Assembly (NCBI RefSeq): GCF_902769175.1
Contig: NZ_CACXNW010000003.1
Location: 100,389 to 164,388, forward strand
DNA from: an uncultured Methanobrevibacter sp.
Lineage (GTDB): Archaea > Methanobacteriota > Methanobacteria > Methanobacteriales > Methanobacteriaceae
Direction: 5' to 3'
DNA: 64,000 nt
Both the position numbers and the translations under genes were made by a program. Positions 40,925 to 49,431 of the stretch are shown piece after piece; position 1 is the stretch's first letter, and every line of letters begins with the position of its first letter. The notes beneath the pieces are model-generated. The model was given only the letters and a program-made list of their open reading frames with translations, was not told the DNA's origin and did not search any database.

Positions 40925-42060
40925 CTATTCATACCTTAATGCTTCTGTTGGAGCAAGCTTGGAGGCCTTGTATGCAGGATAGGTTCCACCGATTATTCCA
41001 ACTATTATTGTAATTCCAAATGCGAGAATGAATGTCTTAGGAGAGTATCCTAATGCAAAATCTGTAACTTCAAATAGTCTAAGGCCCACTTCAGGTATCA
41101 ATATTCCAAATATTGAACCAATTATACCAGACAAAGTTGTTAAAACCAAGGTTTCTCCTAAAATCATAGTTAAGATCTTTCTGGATCTCCAACCTACTGA
41201 CTTTAAAACCCCAATTTCCTTTGTCCTTTCATAAACTGCCATCACCATCGTATTGATGATACCAATGGCCCCTACAATAATCGCAAGACCTGAAACTGCT
41301 AGAGTGGCTGTATCCAATATGCCTAAAACATCATCTGCTATTGAAGATATCTCTTCACTGGTCAATGTTGAAAAGTCTTCATAATCCTCTTCAATCTTAT
41401 CGCTTATTGCTGTATCGTTTACATCTTCTCCTGTTTTAACAAGAACACGTGAGACTCCTTCCTTACCGGTTATATCCTGTAAGCTGTCTAATGGAACAAA
41501 AACTCCACTGTCTACAAATGGATTACCCATTTCATAGACACCTACAACATTAAATTCATTCTCTTGTATTGTTATATTGTCTCCACGACTTATATTATTT
41601 GTTTCAGCATATTCTGAACCAATAATAACCTCTTTTGAGCCATTGTATATATCTTGCCGTCAACATCATTTATTCCAATCATATAAAGCTTTGCAGGATC
41701 CAAACCCCATACGGTAGTTGCAAAGCTGCTTGAATCAGAATCATCAGATTTCAACTTATCCATATTCAATTCAGTTACCGTTAGCGCACCTGCAGTGTCT
41801 ATCACTCCAGACCGATTTCTCAATTCATCTACAACAGAACTATCTATCATACCAGAATCAGTGCCGACAGTACTTGAATTACTGACTGTTATCTCAGCAC
41901 CAACATCATTCAGCGAAGTTTGAACTGAATCTTCCATTCCAGTAGTTATAAGACCTAATGCAACGATTGTTGTAATCCCTATAGCGATTCCTATAATGGA
42001 TAAGGCACTTCTGGTCTTATTCCTAAATGGATTCTTTAATATTAATGTAATGAACCTTAT
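40925..42060 (-). pseudogene. FtsX/MacB-type ABC transporter permease, frameshifted and lacking a standard start
   Basis: Reading from ATA at 42060 gives the normal family N-terminus IRFITLILKNPFRNKTRSAL and a first membrane helix, then a periplasm-like domain. Reading shifts where TATATA (near 41650-41660) replaces an expected TATA: the frame YNGSKEVIIGSEYAE should follow but is displaced by two bases. The C-terminal frame carries the FtsX domain with three helices (VYERTKEIGVLKSVGWR). The codon at the expected start is ATA, preceded by AGGGG. Lost start plus frameshift point to an inactive gene, unless sequence error or ATA initiation applies. Confidence 0.8.
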
Positions 42061-42320
42061 ATTAACAACCCCTTATAAATAATAATTATTTAATCTTTTT
42101 AATAATTAAACTTAACTGAAAATCAATTAAAAAAATTACTGAATTAAGTATTTAAAAAATGATGAAAAATAAATTTAGCTTAGAGCCATATAAACTTTAA
42201 AGAATGTCAAAAGAAACTCATTAAATAATTACTGCAACGAGCTAATTAAAAATTAATTAATCAATAAATTAATTACGGAAAAACATAAAAATTATTATTT
42301 TTTGAAATATAAGATTATTA

Positions 42321-42338
42321 TTAACTTATATAAGTTAA
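42321..42338. promoter_or_regulatory. Perfect 18-bp palindrome TTAACTTATATAAGTTAA
   Basis: It lies in the divergent gap between the ABC permease and the esterase genes, about 65 bases upstream of the esterase TATA box (ATTATATAAATA near 42402). It is a good candidate repressor-binding site. The remainder of 42061-42455 is AT-rich non-coding sequence. Confidence 0.5.
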
Positions 42339-42397
42339 GAAACCTTTACAATTAGACTTAAACCATTTAAGTAGATTACTTAAGTTTTTTAAGAAAA

Positions 42398-42455
42398 ATA
42401 TTATATAAATAAAAAGATAAAGTCCATTTTAAGTTTTATATGTAAAGGTGAAAAA
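42398..42455 (+). promoter_or_regulatory. Promoter of the esterase pair
   Basis: TATA box ATTATATAAAT near 42402-42412, and AAGGTGAAAAA directly before the ATG at 42456. Confidence 0.5.
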
Positions 42456-43346
42456 ATGTCAAAAATGTCTGAAGTTCTTGAAACAGCATTAAAACATAAA
42501 CACATTAAAGAAGTTTTAGATGATATGGACAAAGCAGACGAATATTTAGAAAAACGTGCTGCTGAAGAAGATGAACCATATAAACTCCCTAAATTAGTAT
42601 ATCATACAGAAGTTAAAATTAAGGAAATGTTTGGACGCCAAGTAATAAGTTTTAATGAAAATGAATCCTCCAAGGACATTATCCTCTACCTACATGGAGG
42701 AGCATATATCAATCAAATTGATTCTCTTCAAGTATCATTTTGTGATAAACTTGCTAAAAAGACCAAAGCAACAATATTTGCCCCATTATACCCGCTTGCG
42801 CCGAATCACACCTATAAAGAGACTTATCAATTTGTGGAAAAGCTATATGAATGGATATTGGAATTCGAGAAGCCTGTTACAGTAATGGGAGATTCAGCAG
42901 GAGGAGGATTAACAGCAGCATTCTGTGAATATTTGGCAAACAATCAAATGGAACTGCCTAAACAGTTAATCCTTATATCCCCATGGGTTGACGTGTCCAT
43001 GTCTGGAGACTATGAGAAATACAGAGACCTTGACCCAATGCTCGGAATAGAGGCTTTGCCTAAGGTAGGGGAAGCATGGTCTGGGGATTTCTATACAAAA
43101 TACTATAAGGTAAACCCATTGTTTGGAAATGTGGAAAAGCTTCCGCCAACCAAAATATTTGTAGGAACACATGAAGTGTTCTATCCTGATATCCTAGCAT
43201 TTTACAATAAGCTAAAGGATTATGATGTCGATGTGGAATTATTCGTTGGAGAGGAAATGCCTCATGTATACCCAATTTATCCAGTGATTCCAGAATCAAA
43301 AGAAGGATTTAATGAAATTGTAGACATTATATTGGATGATTCCTAA
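42456..43346 (+). CDS. Alpha/beta-hydrolase, HSL-type esterase/lipase, paralogue 1
   Basis: 296 residues. Oxyanion-hole HGG at 80-82 (LYLHGGAYI), nucleophile Ser147 in GDSAGGG, an acidic residue in the THEVFYPD segment and the late His in EEMPHVYP complete an HSL-family catalytic triad. It probably hydrolyses short-chain esters in the cytoplasm; there is no signal peptide or membrane helix. AAGGTGAAAAA precedes the ATG. A diverged 62-bp duplication of its 3' end separates it from the second copy. Confidence 0.92.
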   Translation: MSKMSEVLETALKHKHIKEVLDDMDKADEYLEKRAAEEDEPYKLPKLVYHTEVKIKEMFGRQVISFNENESSKDIILYLHGGAYINQIDSLQVSFCDKLAKKTKATIFAPLYPLAPNHTYKETYQFVEKLYEWILEFEKPVTVMGDSAGGGLTAAFCEYLANNQMELPKQLILISPWVDVSMSGDYEKYRDLDPMLGIEALPKVGEAWSGDFYTKYYKVNPLFGNVEKLPPTKIFVGTHEVFYPDILAFYNKLKDYDVDVELFVGEEMPHVYPIYPVIPESKEGFNEIVDIILDDS

Positions 43347-43417
43347 TAAAATTTAAATCAAAAGAAGAATTTAATAAAATTGTAGGTCATATTAACTAAT
43401 TCCTAAAAAAATTTAAA
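43294..43417 (+). repeat. 62-bp diverged tandem duplication of the esterase 1 3' end
   Basis: AATCAAAAGAAGGATTTAAT at 43294 and its variant at 43356 begin two 62-bp units that span the last codons and stop of esterase 1. The second unit is non-coding and several bases diverged. Confidence 0.7.
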
Positions 43418-43431
43418 AAATTGGTGTTAAA

Positions 43432-44310
43432 ATGTCAAAGATGTCAAAGGTTTATGAAAAAACATTAGAGAAAAGACATCGTGAATATGTTGATGATGTT
43501 GACAAGGCTAAGGAACATATGCAGGAATATTCCCTTGAAGAGGACAATCCATATAAACTGCCAAAAATGATATATCACTCTAAAGTGGAAAGCAAAGACT
43601 TATTCGGATGCCAAATGGTGGTTTTCAATGAAGTTGATAATGCAGAGAGAACGGTCATTTATCTTCATGGAGGAATCTATGTAAACGAAATTAAGCTGCC
43701 TCACATAATATTTTGTGATAAGCTTGCAAAAGAGATTAATGCAACTGTATTTACTCCAATCTATCCTCTTGCTCCTAACCATACCTATGAAGAAACCTAT
43801 GAAATCGTTGAAAAGCTATATGATTACCTTTTGACAATGAATAAGCCTATCATAATCATGGGAGACTCTGCAGGAGGAGGATTATCTGCTACATTCTGCG
43901 AATATTTGGCAGCAAAGGATATGCCTCAACCTCAAAACCTTATCTTATTATCCTCTTGGGTTGATGTGTCAATGTCTGGAAATTATGATAATATTGATGT
44001 AGATCCGATGCTTGGAGTGGATAGATTGCGTGAAATGGGTGAAACTTGGGCTGGAAACTTAGATCCCAAGGATTACAAGGTAAGCCCATTATTTGGAGAT
44101 GTAAGCAAACTGCCAAAAACAACAATATTTGTAGGAACTCATGAAATATTCCTATCTGATGTAACTGAATTTTACAATAAGCTAAAGGATAATGGAATTG
44201 ATGTAGAGCTTAATGTTGGTGAGGAAATGACTCATGTATATCCACTTTATCCATTGGTTCCAGAAGCAAAAGAAGCATTTAATCATATTGTTGATGTGAT
44301 ATTAGATTAA
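43432..44310 (+). CDS. Alpha/beta-hydrolase, HSL-type esterase/lipase, paralogue 2
   Basis: 292 residues, colinear with paralogue 1: YLHGGIYV oxyanion loop, GDSAGGG nucleophile, THEIFLSD acid, and EEMTHVYP histidine, all present. The gene arose by tandem duplication and is now clearly diverged. GGTGTTAAA precedes the ATG. The 85-base spacing suggests co-transcription with paralogue 1. A hairpin GGATAATGATTTATCC follows the stop. Confidence 0.92.
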   Translation: MSKMSKVYEKTLEKRHREYVDDVDKAKEHMQEYSLEEDNPYKLPKMIYHSKVESKDLFGCQMVVFNEVDNAERTVIYLHGGIYVNEIKLPHIIFCDKLAKEINATVFTPIYPLAPNHTYEETYEIVEKLYDYLLTMNKPIIIMGDSAGGGLSATFCEYLAAKDMPQPQNLILLSSWVDVSMSGNYDNIDVDPMLGVDRLREMGETWAGNLDPKDYKVSPLFGDVSKLPKTTIFVGTHEIFLSDVTEFYNKLKDNGIDVELNVGEEMTHVYPLYPLVPEAKEAFNHIVDVILD

Positions 44311-44311
44311 T

Positions 44312-44333
44312 AGGATAATGATTTATCCTTTTA
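44312..44333 (+). terminator. Esterase operon terminator
   Basis: AGGATAA and TTATCCT pair around a short loop just after the stop and run into TTTT. The remaining gap to 44600 is AT-rich with nothing else recognised. Confidence 0.45.
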
Positions 44334-44600
44334 ATCCACCATCTATGTAATATAAGAAAAATGACAAAAACACCTATTAACCCATCACCAATAAAATAAA
44401 AGAAATATGACAATGATTTATCATTTAATCTATTAAAATATGTCAAATATAAAAAAATAAGAAAAAAATAAGAAAAATAGCTTAAATTAATATATAAAAA
44501 ATTGTTTATCAGTTGATTTAAAAAAAATAGAAAATTAGTCAAGAATTTTGATAAAATCAAAACTCTTGATTATAAAATTTTAATATAAATTAAATCTTGA

Positions 44601-45776
44601 TTATAAAGCACTGAATACTTTGTCAAGTGCTTCTACAAGTGCATCGATTTCCTCTTCCTTAACTACAAGAGGGGGAGCAAACCTCAATACATTGCCAGCT
44701 GTACAGTTGATTAAGAATCCTTCTTCAAGCATTTTACCAACTATGTCAGCTCCTTCAAAGTTCAATTCAATACCTACCAAAAGACCAGCGCCTCTTACGT
44801 CGGTAATGAAATCGTATTTTTCCTTTAATGGTGCTAATTTTTCTAAGAAGTATTCTCCCATTTTTTTGCTGTGTTCTACAAGATTTTCTTCTTCAAACAC
44901 GTCTAAGACTGCATTAGCTGCTGCACCTGCAAGTGGACTTCCTGCAAAGGTTGTACCATGGTCACCAGGTACAAATCCTCCAGCTACATCTTCTTTTGCC
45001 AAGAATGCAGCCATGGGGAATCCTCCACCAATACCTTTTGCTACAGTCATTATGTCTGGTTCAAGACCAAACAATTCATGAGCAAATAATGCACCGCATC
45101 TTCCAAAACCGGATTGGACTTCATCTACAATGATTAAAACTCCTTTTTCCTTACATAAGTCATTCAAACCTTTGTAGAATTCTGCTGATGCCATATGAAC
45201 TCCACCTTCACCTTGGACTGGTTCAATGATAATAGCTGCAGTATTTTCAGTGATAGCTTCTTTTACACTGTCTAAATTGCCAAATTCAACTTTTTTAAAT
45301 CCTTTTGGCAAGTTTTCAACATAAGGTGCACTGTATTCTGGGTGATCAGTTACAGATAATGTTAGGATGGTTCTTCCGTGGAATGAGTCTCCGCAGAACA
45401 AGACTTCATGCTTTCCGCTGTATTTGATGGCAAGCTTAAGTGCACCCTCATTTGCTTCAGCACCTGAGTTTGCATAAAAGATTCTATCAAAATTGGTTGC
45501 ATCCACCAATCTTTTAGCATAGACGGTAGCAGGTTCATTATAGTAAATGCTTGAAATGTGAATAAGCTTTGCAGCTTGGTCCTGAATAGCTTTAACAAGC
45601 TTAGGATGGCCGTGTCCTAAACAGTTTACAGCAATACCTGCCAAAAAGTCCAAATACTCGTTGCCGTCAATATCCCATACCTTAACCCCTTCTCCATGGT
45701 CAAGCACAATTGGGACTCTGTTGAAGGTATTAATGAAATATTTATCTTCAATATCAATGATTTCTTGTGTATTCAT
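44601..45776 (-). CDS. argD: Acetylornithine aminotransferase
   Basis: 391 residues, class III PLP aminotransferase of arginine biosynthesis (N-acetylglutamate semialdehyde to N-acetylornithine; may also act on succinyl-diaminopimelate). Visible are FLAGIAVNCLGHGHP near 42-56, YANSGAEANEGALKLA, FHGRTILTLS, IIEPVQGEGGV, DEVQSGFGR, and the PLP lysine in TVAKGIGGGFPMAA. AAGGAGTTAT precedes the ATG. It stands alone, convergent with the esterase pair. Confidence 0.96.
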   Translation of the reverse strand: MNTQEIIDIEDKYFINTFNRVPIVLDHGEGVKVWDIDGNEYLDFLAGIAVNCLGHGHPKLVKAIQDQAAKLIHISSIYYNEPATVYAKRLVDATNFDRIFYANSGAEANEGALKLAIKYSGKHEVLFCGDSFHGRTILTLSVTDHPEYSAPYVENLPKGFKKVEFGNLDSVKEAITENTAAIIIEPVQGEGGVHMASAEFYKGLNDLCKEKGVLIIVDEVQSGFGRCGALFAHELFGLEPDIMTVAKGIGGGFPMAAFLAKEDVAGGFVPGDHGTTFAGSPLAGAAANAVLDVFEEENLVEHSKKMGEYFLEKLAPLKEKYDFITDVRGAGLLVGIELNFEGADIVGKMLEEGFLINCTAGNVLRFAPPLVVKEEEIDALVEALDKVFSAL

Positions 45777-46035
45777 AAATATAACTCCTTGATTTTTTTA
45801 TAAATTTGGTAAAATTGATAAATTTATTAAAAATTTAATTCCCTTTTGTTGATAAAAGGGATGATGAAATGATTTAATGTTTAATAAAATATCTAACATA
45901 GTTATATTTATAGTTTATAATATAAAAAAATAATTAATGATTAAAGATTTAAATTAAAAATATTTAGCAACCTATCACTTTTATAGTATGCAAGTGAAAA
46001 TTAATAATTTTAAATAAAGATTTGGATTGATTTAG

Positions 46036-47079
46036 ATGGCTAAAATAATACTTGGAAAAACAGAACTGGAAATAGAGAAAAACGGTTTTGGAGCACTTCC
46101 GATTCAAAGGGATAGCTTTGATGAAAGTGCAGAAATAGTCAGAAAAGCATACCACAATGGAATTAACTTCTTTGATACTGCAAGAGCATATACAGACAGC
46201 GAAGAAAAGTTAAATTATGCTTTTAAGGGATTTAATGAAGAATACCCAAGAGAAAGCATAATAATAGCTAGTAAAACCCAAGGAGAAAACAGAAAAGATA
46301 TAGAAAAGGACATTAAAGTAAGCCTTGACAATCTTGGAACTGATTATATTGACTTATATCAAATCCACAATCCATCATTCTGTCCAACTGAAGGAGATGG
46401 AAGCGGAGCATACGATGCATTGTTTGATCTTTTGGATGAGGGAACAATTAGGCATATTGGATTTACTTCCCATAAGGCAGAATTAGCTAATGAGGCTATT
46501 GACAGCGGATTATACGAAACCATCCAATTCCCATTTTCATACCTTACAGGACAAAAGGAACTTGCACTTGTGGAAAAGGCAAGAGCCAATAATGTTGGTT
46601 TCATTGCAATGAAGGCAATGAGTGGAGGATTGAATAGAAGCTCAAAGGCAGCATATGCATACATTAACAGCTTTGATAATGTCGTGCCTATTTGGGGAAT
46701 CCAAAGAATGTCTGAACTTGATGAGTTCCTATCATATATGAAGGAAGGAACAAAGCTGGATGAAAAATTGGAAGCAATCATAAAAAGCGAAAGAGAAGAA
46801 TTGCAAGGAGACTTCTGCAGAGGCTGTGCATACTGTATGCCATGTCCACAGGACATTCAAATATTCATATGTGTAAGAATGTCATTATGGATGAGAAGAT
46901 TCCCAACAGAACCTAACTTAGATGAAGCGACACAAGAAAAAATGAAGCAGATAGAAGAGTGTACAGAATGTGGCCAATGCATCAGCAAATGTCCATATGA
47001 ACTTAACATTCCTGATCTTCTAAAGAAAAACTATGAAGATTATAAAAAGGTCTTATCTGGTGAGACAATAATAGAATAA
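46036..47079 (+). CDS. Aldo/keto reductase fused to a 4Fe-4S ferredoxin-type domain
   Basis: 347 residues. The N-terminal AKR barrel (1-260) has NFFDTARAYTDSEEKL with the catalytic Asp and Tyr, and IDLYQIHNP. The C-terminal part has CRGCAYCMPCPQDIQI and CTECGQCISKCPYELNIP, two sets of cluster cysteines. Such fusions are common in anaerobes and methanogens; the electron donor may be ferredoxin rather than NADPH. Substrate unknown. A GGATTGATTT region precedes the ATG. It is monocistronic by position. Confidence 0.92.
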   Translation: MAKIILGKTELEIEKNGFGALPIQRDSFDESAEIVRKAYHNGINFFDTARAYTDSEEKLNYAFKGFNEEYPRESIIIASKTQGENRKDIEKDIKVSLDNLGTDYIDLYQIHNPSFCPTEGDGSGAYDALFDLLDEGTIRHIGFTSHKAELANEAIDSGLYETIQFPFSYLTGQKELALVEKARANNVGFIAMKAMSGGLNRSSKAAYAYINSFDNVVPIWGIQRMSELDEFLSYMKEGTKLDEKLEAIIKSEREELQGDFCRGCAYCMPCPQDIQIFICVRMSLWMRRFPTEPNLDEATQEKMKQIEECTECGQCISKCPYELNIPDLLKKNYEDYKKVLSGETIIE

Positions 47080-47218
47080 TCTCTAAAAACTCTAAGATAG
47101 ACCAATGGAAAAACTATAAAACAATAAAATGATTTAAAATATCTATAAAATATTTGTAAAATAATTAAATTTATATTCTAAAAAATACATTATTAAATTA
47201 GATATTAAAATTAAATAG

Positions 47219-47235
47219 GTAAACTAAAAGTTTAC
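47219..47235. promoter_or_regulatory. Palindrome GTAAACT-AAA-AGTTTAC upstream of the cyclophilin gene
   Basis: A perfect 7-bp inverted repeat around AAA, 117 bases before the cyclophilin ATG. It may be an operator, or a terminator of the upstream gene, although no T-run follows. Confidence 0.35.
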
Positions 47236-47351
47236 GCAATTTAAAAATTAGTTTAAATAATTATTTTAAATAATTTAAAACCTTTTATAATATTTTGAAT
47301 AATTATTTTCAAATTATCAAATATCTAAATTCATTAAAAAACGTGATTATA

Positions 47352-47780
47352 ATGAAAAAAGCAATAATTGAAACTGAAAAAGGAGATATCGTATTGGAAT
47401 TATTCCCTAATGAAGCTCCTGGAACTGTAGCAAACTTTGAAAAATTAGCTAACGAAGGATTTTATGATGGATTAACTTTCCACAGAGTAATTCCTGACTT
47501 TGTAATTCAAGGTGGATGTCCTAACGGTAATGGTACCGGTGGACCAGGATACACAATCAAATGTGAAACTGAAGGAAACCCTCACAAGCATGGAACTGGA
47601 GCATTATCCATGGCTCATGCAGGTAAAGACACTGGTGGAAGCCAATTCTTTATTACCCACAGTCCTCAACATCATTTAGATGGTGTTCACACCGTATTTG
47701 GACAAGTTATCGAAGGCCAAGACGTTGTAAATGCTATCCGTCAAGGGGACAAAATGATAAAAGTAACCGTACAAGGTTAG
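47352..47780 (+). CDS. Peptidyl-prolyl cis-trans isomerase, cyclophilin type
   Basis: 142 residues. Cyclophilin core: [13 protein letters not shown] near 47-59 with the catalytic Arg, [31 protein letters not shown] near 92-110, and HTVFGQV. The enzyme accelerates proline isomerisation during protein folding. A longer frame upstream starting at 47295 has no ribosome site; GTGATT just before 47352 supports the ATG used here. No signal peptide, so it acts in the cytoplasm. Confidence 0.95.
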   Translation: MKKAIIETEKGDIVLELFPNEAPGTVANFEKLANEGFYDGLTFHRVIPDFVIQGGCPNGNGTGGPGYTIKCETEGNPHKHGTGALSMAHAGKDTGGSQFFITHSPQHHLDGVHTVFGQVIEGQDVVNAIRQGDKMIKVTVQG

Positions 47781-47792
47781 ATTTAAAATTAA

Positions 47793-47825
47793 AGCAGTTT
47801 TTAACTGCTCTTTATTCTTTTTTTA
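47793..47825 (+). terminator. Cyclophilin gene terminator
   Basis: AGCAGTTTTTAACTGCT hairpin followed by CTTTATTCTTTTTTT. Confidence 0.7.
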
Positions 47826-47958
47826 AAAATTTTATAATACTTGTTTAAAATAAACTCTTTTTTAAAATTCTTCTTTAAAAATTTTAATACTTGATTAAAA
47901 TATCATTTAAACTGATTAAATACCTCATTTTAATCATTAATTCATTTCTTTTAAATAA

Positions 47959-48249
47959 TCAATCCCTTTCAACAATTAAAACATCGATCTCATCACCAAA
48001 TGTCTTATTGATTTTAGAACGAATCTTTTTATTCACTCCAATAACATAGCAAATATTGCCTTGGTTATCCTTTACACCCATATTAACAATACTGCCATCA
48101 TATGGTTCTCCATCAAATCTTGCATGGACCTTTACTCTTCCCTTATTGAATTCCTCTCTAATATCATATGGAAAAATAATGTATGTCGCATCCATATCTG
48201 GATTTTTAATTAGCTCCGCTTTAAACTTATACTCTTTTTTTAAAGTCAT
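47959..48249 (-). CDS. DUF1905 domain protein
   Basis: 96 residues, predicted small beta-barrel. The pattern KFKAELIKNPDMDATYIIFP, REEFNKGRVKVHARFDGEPYDGSI, and GNICYVIGVNKKIRSKI fits the DUF1905 family. In bacteria this domain is often fused to, or encoded near, a YdeI/OmpD-associated domain, and such a gene lies about 340 bases upstream here. Function unknown. Ribosome site resembles TGTGAT ahead of the ATG. Confidence 0.85.
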   Translation of the reverse strand: MTLKKEYKFKAELIKNPDMDATYIIFPYDIREEFNKGRVKVHARFDGEPYDGSIVNMGVKDNQGNICYVIGVNKKIRSKINKTFGDEIDVLIVERD

Positions 48250-48377
48250 TTTATCACAAATAAAGAATTATAGAAAATTGGAAAGAAAAAAAATAAAAAA
48301 ATGAAATTATTATAAAAGAAAAATTAATTAAAATAAAAATTAAAAAAAATAAAATAAAATCAACTTAAAAACTAAAA

Positions 48378-48509
48378 TTAATAGCCTTCTTCATCAGCTA
48401 AATCCAAATCATCAGGATTTCTAATCATATAACCGCATTCATGACATTTATATGTGTTATAATTGATTTCCTCAATAGCTTCTGAACCGCATCTTGGACA
48501 TCTAGGCAT
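48378..48509 (-). CDS. Small zinc-ribbon protein, 43 residues
   Basis: Begins MPRCPRCGSEAIEEI and continues to YKCHECGYM, giving two CxxC knuckles that would bind one zinc ion. It ends in an acidic tail (NPDDLDLADEEGY). AGGAGGGGGAAAT directly before the ATG is the strongest ribosome site in the window and makes expression very likely. Such single-ribbon proteins are widespread in archaea and may bind RNA, DNA or a protein partner; the role is not known. It sits between the DUF1905 and YdeI-like genes on the same strand. Confidence 0.82.
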   Translation of the reverse strand: MPRCPRCGSEAIEEINYNTYKCHECGYMIRNPDDLDLADEEGY

Positions 48510-48586
48510 ATTTCCCCCTCCTTTTATATGAATAATAATCTTATATCTATAGTAATTTATAAAATTTTCTAAATAATTTAAAGAAT

Positions 48587-49150
48587 CTAAATCAATTTGC
48601 CGTAATCATCCCAATTGCCATACATTTTTCCTTCCTTTGTATTTTTCAAAAAGGTGTCTAATCTCTTTTTATAAAGTTTCTTATCCTTTTTGTCCTTTTG
48701 AATATTGGCAATTTTCATTCTTTGATAAAGTGGAGGGAAACTATTGTAGTTCTCCCAAGTTTCTTCATCTTTTTTCAACCTATTTAAAATAGCTCTCCCT
48801 ACTTTAAATTCCTTATCAAAATCATCTGGAAGGGCATTAAATCCTGATTCTGTCATTAAATCATGCTCAATCAGCCATCTGGCACGTTCCCTATTTAACT
48901 GAGACCAATTGCTCCTTTTTCTTCTTGGAGAGAATCTCTGCATTCTAACTCCATCGATAAGATCATAATAAGAGTCAATCCATCCAAAGGACAATGCTTC
49001 ATAAACAGCATCCCTATATGAGAAAATGCCTTCTTCCGGCTTTCCTCTCTTGCATACAATCCAGCATTCCTCTTCAGTAGCATGATTCTTCTCAAGCCAC
49101 TCTCTAAATTCAGAGGGACTTTTACAATCTAAAATATTTTTAGCTTCCAT
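48587..49150 (-). CDS. YdeI/OmpD-associated family protein
   Basis: 187 residues. Family marks: FREWLEKNHATEEECWI near 14-30, YRDAVYEALSFGWIDS near 45-60, and FSPRRKRSNWSQLNRERA near 73-90. Members (YdeI/OmdA) are linked in bacteria to resistance against cationic peptides and polymyxin, sometimes described as bacteriocin-protection proteins; no biochemical role is established. DUF1905 often accompanies this domain. An inverted repeat ATACTAATATAAGTTAGTAT at 49171-49190 overlaps the likely promoter. Confidence 0.87.
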   Translation of the reverse strand: MEAKNILDCKSPSEFREWLEKNHATEEECWIVCKRGKPEEGIFSYRDAVYEALSFGWIDSYYDLIDGVRMQRFSPRRKRSNWSQLNRERARWLIEHDLMTESGFNALPDDFDKEFKVGRAILNRLKKDEETWENYNSFPPLYQRMKIANIQKDKKDKKLYKKRLDTFLKNTKEGKMYGNWDDYGKLI

Positions 49151-49170
49151 TAATCATTATTATAATTTGC

Positions 49171-49190
49171 ATACTAATATAAGTTAGTAT
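49171..49190. promoter_or_regulatory. Inverted repeat at the YdeI-like gene promoter
   Basis: ATACTAA-TATAAG-TTAGTAT is a perfect 7-bp inverted repeat whose spacer contains a TATA-like core, 21-40 bases upstream of the start. Binding of a repressor here would block TBP. Confidence 0.45.
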
Positions 49191-49260
49191 TGAATTAAAA
49201 AAAAAACACTGCATTAGACTTTTATAATAATTATTCCAATAAATAAACCAATACACAATA

Positions 49261-49280
49261 AAAAAAAAAAAAAAAAAAAA
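49261..49280 (+). repeat. 20-base poly-A tract
   Basis: A run of about 20 A in the divergent gap between the YdeI-like gene and the Ppx-Ig gene. Confidence 0.8.
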
Positions 49281-49431
49281 CTCTATTTGAATACTGAATT
49301 AAGTCAATTAGGAATAAAAGAAAATAACAATTTATATTAATTATATAATAATAAAATAAAAAACAATAATATGAATTAAAAGTATTTTTAAACTTTTTAG
49401 CATTCACTTAAAAACTTTTTATGGGGAAACT

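Noticed and set aside
44279..44560. 93-residue open frame on the minus strand rich in Phe, Leu and Ile
   Set aside because: AT-rich intergenic sequence reads as hydrophobic residues in many frames. There is no ribosome site, it overlaps the end of an intact esterase gene, and the composition is low-complexity.
44620..45081. 153-residue open frame antisense to argD
   Set aside because: Lies wholly inside a well-supported argD with all PLP motifs; rich in Ser and Pro as expected for a shadow frame.
46359..46856. 165-residue open frame antisense to the aldo/keto reductase
   Set aside because: The sense frame carries the AKR and Fe-S motifs; the antisense has no ribosome site or recognisable feature.
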